From Actinomycetes bacterium (GTDB taxonomy: Bacteria; Actinomycetota; Actinomycetes; Actinomycetales; Microbacteriaceae), in assembly GCA_023457615.1 (NCBI GenBank), contig JAEWKY010000058.1, positions 1 through 10,677 on the forward strand: a DNA stretch of 10,677 nt, in the 5' to 3' direction. Shown here in pieces: positions 7,616 to 10,677 of this stretch; the first letter of the stretch is position 1; the number at the start of each line of letters is the position of its first letter. Position numbers and translations under genes: made by a program. The notes beneath the pieces were generated by a model, which did no database searches, was not told the origin of the DNA, and saw only the letters and a program-made list of their open reading frames with translations.

Positions 7616-7633
7616 AACCAGCGCTGTGGTGGC

Positions 7634-7651
7634 TCACGCGTCGATCCTCTC
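7634..7651. repeat. Direct repeat, right copy (islet boundary)
   Basis: Plus strand TCACGCGTCGATCCTCTC. It is 17/18 identical to 6810-6827. On the minus strand it encodes the last residues ERIDA and the TGA of the winged-helix gene. The single mismatch changes GCATGA (left copy) to GCGTGA here, so the TGA is kept in both. Confidence 0.85.
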
Positions 7652-8716
7652 GTGCCCGACGCCGAGCCAGTCGGCGAGACCCTCGATCTCGAGGTCGACG
7701 ATCTCGGCCTCCTCGGGATCGAACGGCAGCAGCTCGTGCACGCCGCTCACCCGCAGGATGCCGCGCTCCTTGTCGACGGCCGCGTCGAGCAGCCCGACGA
7801 AGCGGTCGCCGAGCAGGATCGGATGCGCGAAGAAGCCGTACCGGCGCTCGTGCTTCTTCTTGAACTGCTCGAGCACGTAGGTGAAGTCGAAGAGCTCGGT
7901 GAGCCGCGGGCGGTCGAAGAGCATCGGGTCGTACGGGTTGAGGATCGCGGCTCGGCCCCCCGGGTCGTCCCCGTCCAGGGAGGCGAGCGCGTCGGGATCG
8001 ACCCGCCACGTCCAGGTGGAGCCCTCGACCGTCGCGGCCTCGCCCGCCAGGCCCACGGGCGTCCAGGGCGACTTCTGCTTCGCGATGCCCGCCGCGCGCA
8101 GACGGCGCTGCTGGAGCAGGAGCGTCGCCTCCTCGGCGTCGAGAGCGGGCACCTGCGGGTAGACGCGTTCGGCGAGGTCGTAGCGGCGCTGCCGACCCTC
8201 GCGCCCGGCGATCGCGACGACTCCCATGCGATGCAGGATGTCGAGCATGATCGTCGTCTGATTCGACCCCGACCAGCCGTCGGGCGCCCGAGCGACCTCG
8301 GCGGTGTCGGGGATGTCGCGGGCGAACAGCGGCCCCTCGGCGCGGAGGCGGGCCATCACGTCGTCCCGGAACGCGGCATTCGCGGCGAGCCACTGCTTCG
8401 TCGACTCGCGGCGCGGAGTCGCCCGCATGTCGGGCAGCAGCAGCGGCAGCACGTCGATCGGCCGGAACGCGCCGTCGAACTCGAACAGCAGCCGGTCGCG
8501 CTCGACGACCTTCGACAGCTGCACGGGCTCGTAGCCGCGGCCGAGACGCGACCAGAGGATCGTGTGCTCGGCGGGCGCGATGACGGCGGTGGGGTCGATC
8601 TTGATCGCCGCGAGCTGGTCGGCGACCTCGACGACATCCCCCGGCGTGTCGGCGTCGAGCAGCTGCGCGCGCACCGCGATGCGGCGCGCCTCGTCGCGGG
8701 ACAGCTCGATCACCAC
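7634..8716 (-). CDS. Winged-helix DNA-binding protein, AlkZ/YcaQ (HTH_42) DNA glycosylase-like
   Basis: A 360-aa protein of the winged-helix family that includes the DNA glycosylases AlkZ and YcaQ (AlkX). Family features are the N-terminal segment LAAIKIDPTAVIAPAEHTILWSRLG (35-59, split by the motif described next), RDRLLFEFDGAFRPID (73-88), a winged-helix region about 118-185 (LDILHRMGVVAIAG, then RRYDLAERVYP), and the C-terminal NPYDPMLFDRPRL (260-272), RRYGFFAHPILLGDR (291-305) and GLLDAAVDKERG (308-319). Characterised glycosylases use a Q-hydrophobic-D/Q catalytic motif; here the position reads KID (39-41), lysine for glutamine, so activity may be altered or lost. GTG at 8716 (or 8713) has no Shine-Dalgarno sequence but TAGCGT 6 nt upstream, suggesting a leaderless message. 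Its last codons lie in the right copy of the direct repeat. Family is likely; repair function is inference. Confidence 0.8.
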   Translation of the reverse strand: MVIELSRDEARRIAVRAQLLDADTPGDVVEVADQLAAIKIDPTAVIAPAEHTILWSRLGRGYEPVQLSKVVERDRLLFEFDGAFRPIDVLPLLLPDMRATPRRESTKQWLAANAAFRDDVMARLRAEGPLFARDIPDTAEVARAPDGWSGSNQTTIMLDILHRMGVVAIAGREGRQRRYDLAERVYPQVPALDAEEATLLLQQRRLRAAGIAKQKSPWTPVGLAGEAATVEGSTWTWRVDPDALASLDGDDPGGRAAILNPYDPMLFDRPRLTELFDFTYVLEQFKKKHERRYGFFAHPILLGDRFVGLLDAAVDKERGILRVSGVHELLPFDPEEAEIVDLEIEGLADWLGVGHERIDA

Positions 8717-8722
8717 GGCTCG

Positions 8723-8728
8723 ACGCTA
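8723..8728 (-). promoter_or_regulatory. Probable -10 box of the winged-helix gene, leaderless arrangement
   Basis: On the minus strand TAGCGT, then 6 nt (CGAGCC), then the GTG at 8716. Hexamer and spacing match those before pta exactly. No -35 match is visible and no Shine-Dalgarno sequence exists in the gap. The box lies 24 bp beyond the 3' end of the tRNA gene, in the same direction. Confidence 0.45.
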
Positions 8729-8752
8729 TCGGGCACCCCCGGCGGCACACCG

Positions 8753-8826
8753 TGCCCTCGCCGGGATTCGAACCCGGACTGCGCCGATTTTAAGTCGGCT
8801 GCCTCTGCCGGTTGGGCTACGAGGGC
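8753..8826 (-). tRNA. tRNA with anticodon UAA (Leu), class I body
   Basis: A complete cloverleaf can be drawn on the minus strand. The acceptor stem is GCCCTCG/CGAGGGC with discriminator A (8753). The D-arm is GCCC-AACCGGCAGA-GGC. The anticodon stem GCCGA/TCGGC closes the 7-base loop CTTAAAA, giving anticodon TAA (8790-8792). The variable loop has only 5 nt (GCAGT). The T-arm is CCGGG-TTCGAAT-CCCGG. CCA is not encoded. UAA reads the leucine codon UUA, and A73 agrees with leucine identity, but bacterial tRNA-Leu is normally class II with a long variable arm, which is absent here. TACCCT (8835-8840, minus strand) just upstream is a possible -10. UUA codons would be very rare in a genome of this composition. 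That it is a tRNA is near certain; leucine charging is inferred from the anticodon. Confidence 0.9.
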
Positions 8827-8848
8827 GTGCAGTCAGGGTAGCCCGACG

Positions 8849-8886
8849 GGGTTTCGATACACCGCGCTGCGCGCGGCACTCAACCC
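8849..8886. repeat. Intergenic palindromic element between ndh and tRNA
   Basis: GGGTT (8849-8853) pairs with AACCC (8882-8886), and inside it CCGCGC-TGC-GCGCGG (8862-8876) is a perfect 6-bp hairpin. The flanks TTTCGATAC and ACTCAACCC match, from memory, a dispersed intergenic palindrome of Microbacteriaceae and related actinobacteria. It lies 10 bp past the ndh stop, so it may end or stabilise the ndh transcript. There is no T-run. Only one copy is in the window, so its repetitive nature cannot be shown here. Confidence 0.55.
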
Positions 8887-8896
8887 ACGAGAGGGA

Positions 8897-10219
8897 TCAG
8901 ACCTTCGGGCGGGAGGCCCACTGCTCGAAGCCGGCGCGCGGGGTGTCGCGGGCGGGGATGCCGACGAGGTCGCGACGCGTGAGGAAGTTGAGGATCCAGT
9001 TGCCGAAGACGCGGATCTTGCGCTCCCACATCGGCATCGCGAGGCCGTGGTAGCCGCGGTGCATGAGCCAGGCGAGGATGCCCTTGATCGCGAGCGGGCC
9101 GTTCTGGAAGACGCCGTAGTAGAGGCCGATGCCGGCGACGGCTCCCTGGTTCTTGTGCACGTACTCGCGCGGCTTCTCACCGCGGAGGTCGGCGACGAGG
9201 TTCTTCGCGAGGAGCTTGCCCTGGCGCACGGCGTGCTGCGCGTTCGGCACGGTGAAGCCGCCGACGCCCTGACCGGGGACCAGATCGGGCACCGCCGCCA
9301 CATCGCCGGCGGCCCACGCGTCGGGCACGACGCCGGCGTCGGAGATGATGCGCAGGTCGGCCTGGGTGCGGATGCGGCCGCGCTCCTCGAGCGGGAGGTC
9401 GGTGCTGCGCACGACGGGGTTGGCCATCACGCCCGCGGTCCACATGATCGTGTCCGAGTAGAACGCCTCGCCCGTCGAGAGCTCGACACGGCCGTCGACG
9501 GCGCTCGCGAGCTGGGTGTCGAGGTGCACCTTCGCGGCGCGCTCCTCGAGGTTCTTGATGACCCAGAGGCTCGTCTTGTGCGACACCTCGGGCATGATGC
9601 GGCCCATCGCCTCGATGAGGTGGAAGTGCGTGTCGTCGATCGTCAGGGTCTCGTACTCGCGCACGAGCGAGCTCGCGTAGGAGCGCAGCTCGCCGAAGAG
9701 CTCGATGCCGGCGAAGCCGCCGCCGACGACGACGAACGTGAGCAGGCGGTCGCGCTCGGGGCCGGCCGGCAGCGTCGAGGCCTTGGCGAAGCAGTCGGCG
9801 ACGCGGTCGCGGATCGCCATCGCCTCCTCGATGTTCTTGAGGCCGATCGCCTGGTCGGCGACGCCCGGGATCGGGAACGTGCGCGACACGGCGCCCGCGG
9901 TCACGACGATCGTGTCGTAGTCGACATCCCACGACTCGCCCACGGCGGGCGTGATCGTCGCCGTCTTGGCGGCGTGATCGATCTTCGAGACGCTCGCGGT
10001 GATGACCGTCGTCTTCTTCAGGTGGCGGCGGTGGGAGACGAGCGCGTGGCGCGGGTCGATCGACCCCGCAGCGACCTCCGGCAGGAACGGCTGGTAGGTC
10101 ATGTACGGCAGCGGGTCGACGATCGTCACCTGGGCCTCACCGCGGCGAAGGTGCTTCTGCAGCTTCTTGGCCGTGTAGAAGCCGGCGTAGCCGCCACCGA
10201 CGATCAGGATCTTGCGCAC
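8897..10219 (-). CDS. ndh: Type II NADH dehydrogenase-like NAD(P)/FAD oxidoreductase
   Basis: A 440-aa flavoprotein with two Rossmann dinucleotide sites: KILIVGGGYAGFYTA (3-17) for FAD and FVVVGGGFAGIE (162-173) for NADH. Other family strings are YQPFLPEVAAG (42-52), VTAGA (106-110), MWTAGVMANP, AAGDVAAVPDL with the FAD-binding aspartate, and PNAQHAVRQG near the quinone end. The C-terminal part has amphipathic or hydrophobic stretches (IKGILAWLMHRGYHG and beyond) suited to peripheral attachment to the membrane. The likely role is non-proton-pumping transfer of electrons from NADH to menaquinone. The GTG at 10219 is required for the intact first Rossmann motif; GAGGAG lies upstream with a longish 11-nt gap. 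It is transcribed alone, with a -10 candidate overlapping the stop of the protease gene and a palindrome downstream. Other NADH:acceptor reductases of the same fold cannot be fully excluded. Confidence 0.88.
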   Translation of the reverse strand: MRKILIVGGGYAGFYTAKKLQKHLRRGEAQVTIVDPLPYMTYQPFLPEVAAGSIDPRHALVSHRRHLKKTTVITASVSKIDHAAKTATITPAVGESWDVDYDTIVVTAGAVSRTFPIPGVADQAIGLKNIEEAMAIRDRVADCFAKASTLPAGPERDRLLTFVVVGGGFAGIELFGELRSYASSLVREYETLTIDDTHFHLIEAMGRIMPEVSHKTSLWVIKNLEERAAKVHLDTQLASAVDGRVELSTGEAFYSDTIMWTAGVMANPVVRSTDLPLEERGRIRTQADLRIISDAGVVPDAWAAGDVAAVPDLVPGQGVGGFTVPNAQHAVRQGKLLAKNLVADLRGEKPREYVHKNQGAVAGIGLYYGVFQNGPLAIKGILAWLMHRGYHGLAMPMWERKIRVFGNWILNFLTRRDLVGIPARDTPRAGFEQWASRPKV

Positions 10220-10251
10220 GTTGAATCGAACTCCTCGCTGGACTGCCTCCC

Positions 10252-10257
10252 AATCTA
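10252..10257 (-). promoter_or_regulatory. Possible -10 box of ndh
   Basis: TAGATT on the minus strand fits TANNNT and shares its TAG with the stop codon of the upstream protease gene. It would give a leader of about 25 nt containing the GAGGAG ribosome binding site. No clear -35 is present upstream. Confidence 0.35.
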
Positions 10258-10677
10258 CCGTGAACGCGAGGGGCGGACTCGCCGCAGCGTCCCGACCAGC
10301 AGGCCACCGAGCGCGAGCGTCACGACGGCCCCCGCGAGCACCGGAGCGCCGACGAGCTGCAGGTCGACGAGACTCGGCAGGAGGGCGCCGGTCGGATCAG
10401 TCGCGCCGCCCTCGACCACGGCCTCCGGCGCGGGCACGACCGTCTCGACGGGCACGGGCGTCGACTCCGCCCGACGGTTGATGCGCACCCATTCGGCCAG
10501 GTCGCCCATCGGGTTCGCCGCGACGCGCGGCACGTCGCCCGCGACCGCCGCGGCGGCGTCGAGGTAGCCGAAGCCGTAGGTGAAGTCGGCGCCGGGCGGG
10601 CCGGCATCCCGTGCCGTCGCGACGATGCGCTGGATGACGTTCGCGGCGTCGAGCTCGGGATGCGCGGCGCGCACGAG
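10255..10677 (-). CDS. C-terminal part of a subtilisin-like (S8) membrane-anchored serine protease
   Basis: The frame is open to the window edge (base 10677, reading LVRAAHPELDAANVIQRI at its start), so the N-terminal part, including the catalytic Asp, His and Ser, lies outside. What is left matches the end of an S8 domain: ANVIQRIVATARDAG, then DFTYGFGYLDAAAAV, the usual Y-G-x-G-x-x-D/N-A-x-x-A-V close. A Pro/Glu/Val-rich linker (STPVPVETVVPAPEAVVEG) follows, then a hydrophobic segment of about 20 residues beginning PVLAGAVV, then RRVRPSRSR, a stop-transfer anchor with a short cytosolic tail. That layout fits mycosin-like and other cell-surface subtilases of actinobacteria. No type VII secretion genes are visible, so the mycosin label is only a possibility. 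The TAG stop at 10255-10257 overlaps the possible ndh -10 box. Confidence 0.75.
   Translation of the reverse strand, partial: LVRAAHPELDAANVIQRIVATARDAGPPGADFTYGFGYLDAAAAVAGDVPRVAANPMGDLAEWVRINRRAESTPVPVETVVPAPEAVVEGGATDPTGALLPSLVDLQLVGAPVLAGAVVTLALGGLLVGTLRRVRPSRSR

Larger units (their letters stand above)
6828..7651. mobile_element. Putative inserted islet (824-bp unit) between direct repeats
   Basis: The segment lies between the direct repeat copies at 6810-6827 and 7634-7651 and here includes the right copy, so it is one complete 824-bp repeat unit. It carries one gene, in the opposite orientation to every neighbour and of visibly lower GC: two lines counted by hand (7201-7320) are 57 percent GC, far below the flanks. 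AGA, ATA, AAA and TTT codons occur in it. Deleting the unit rejoins the winged-helix and PLP-enzyme genes with an ATGA overlap. No transposase, integrase or resolvase is encoded. Short inverted matches lie near the ends (CACAGCG at 6834-6840, CGCTGTG at 7622-7628). The mechanism is unknown: it may be a non-autonomous element or a capture by illegitimate recombination. Confidence 0.55.

Noticed and set aside
7613..7636. Possible bidirectional terminator between the convergent genes
   Set aside because: Only the small palindrome CAGCGCTG and weak ACCA/TGGT flanks are present. The stem is too short and no T-run follows.
8729..8757. Hairpin GGGCAC...GTGCCC after the tRNA 3' end
   Set aside because: One arm overlaps the tRNA acceptor stem and no T-run follows, so it cannot be supported as a terminator.
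8753..8826. tRNA as the attachment site of the inserted islet
   Set aside because: The islet lies more than 1 kb away, its flanking repeat does not match the tRNA, and no integrase is present.
7652..10567. Very long plus-strand open frame (971 codons) over the winged-helix, tRNA and ndh region
   Set aside because: It runs antisense through genes with clear family motifs and straight across a tRNA. Its translation is rich in Arg, Glu, Asp and Val with no domain signature, as expected from stop-poor high-GC DNA.
10255..10677. Mycosin of a type VII secretion locus
   Set aside because: The C-terminal anchor fits, but no ESX genes or the catalytic domain are visible, so only a generic S8 protease call is supported.
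1..10677. CRISPR arrays, riboswitches, prophage or transposase genes
   Set aside because: No regularly spaced repeats, recognisable riboswitch cores or recombinase motifs were seen on either strand.

Overview
The window comes from a high-GC actinobacterium. Almost every codon ends in G or C, GTG starts are common, and several genes overlap by 4 bp. The style of the genes and the intergenic palindrome upstream of the tRNA suggest Microbacteriaceae, but that placement is inference. All genes but one lie on the minus strand, so in transcription order the window is read from right to left.

Layout by coordinate. (1) 1-2391 is a tight operon: a TetR-type regulator, a 12-helix MFS transporter, and a PLP-dependent amino acid deaminase/aldolase cut by the window edge. 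They are joined by two ATGA overlaps. (2) 2467-5630 is pta-ackA, the phosphotransacetylase/acetate kinase pathway joining acetyl-CoA, acetyl phosphate, acetate and ATP, joined by a GTGA overlap. A TAGCGT -10 box lies 6 nt before the pta GTG, which suggests a leaderless mRNA. (3) 5770-8716 holds a second fold-type III PLP enzyme (D-threonine aldolase/D-serine dehydratase-like) and a winged-helix protein of the AlkZ/YcaQ glycosylase-like family. The only plus-strand gene, a membrane-anchored GNAT-like protein of lower GC, sits between them. (4) 8753-8826 is a tRNA with anticodon UAA (leucine) but a class I body without a long variable arm. (5) 8849-8886 is an intergenic palindrome. (6) 8897-10219 is a type II NADH dehydrogenase-like flavoprotein. 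(7) 10255-10677 is the C-terminal end of a subtilisin-like protease with a membrane anchor.

The most notable structure is the plus-strand islet. It is bounded by an 18-bp direct repeat (17/18 identical, 14 bp perfect). One copy encodes the last residues and stop of the winged-helix gene. The other carries the Shine-Dalgarno sequence and start of the PLP-enzyme gene. Removing one 824-bp unit fuses the two genes with exactly the 4-bp ATGA overlap used elsewhere in the window. The islet therefore looks like a recent insertion into an ancestral two-gene operon, made with a target duplication. No transposase or integrase is present. The second point of interest is the class I tRNA with a UAA anticodon. 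The metabolic genes themselves look ordinary.
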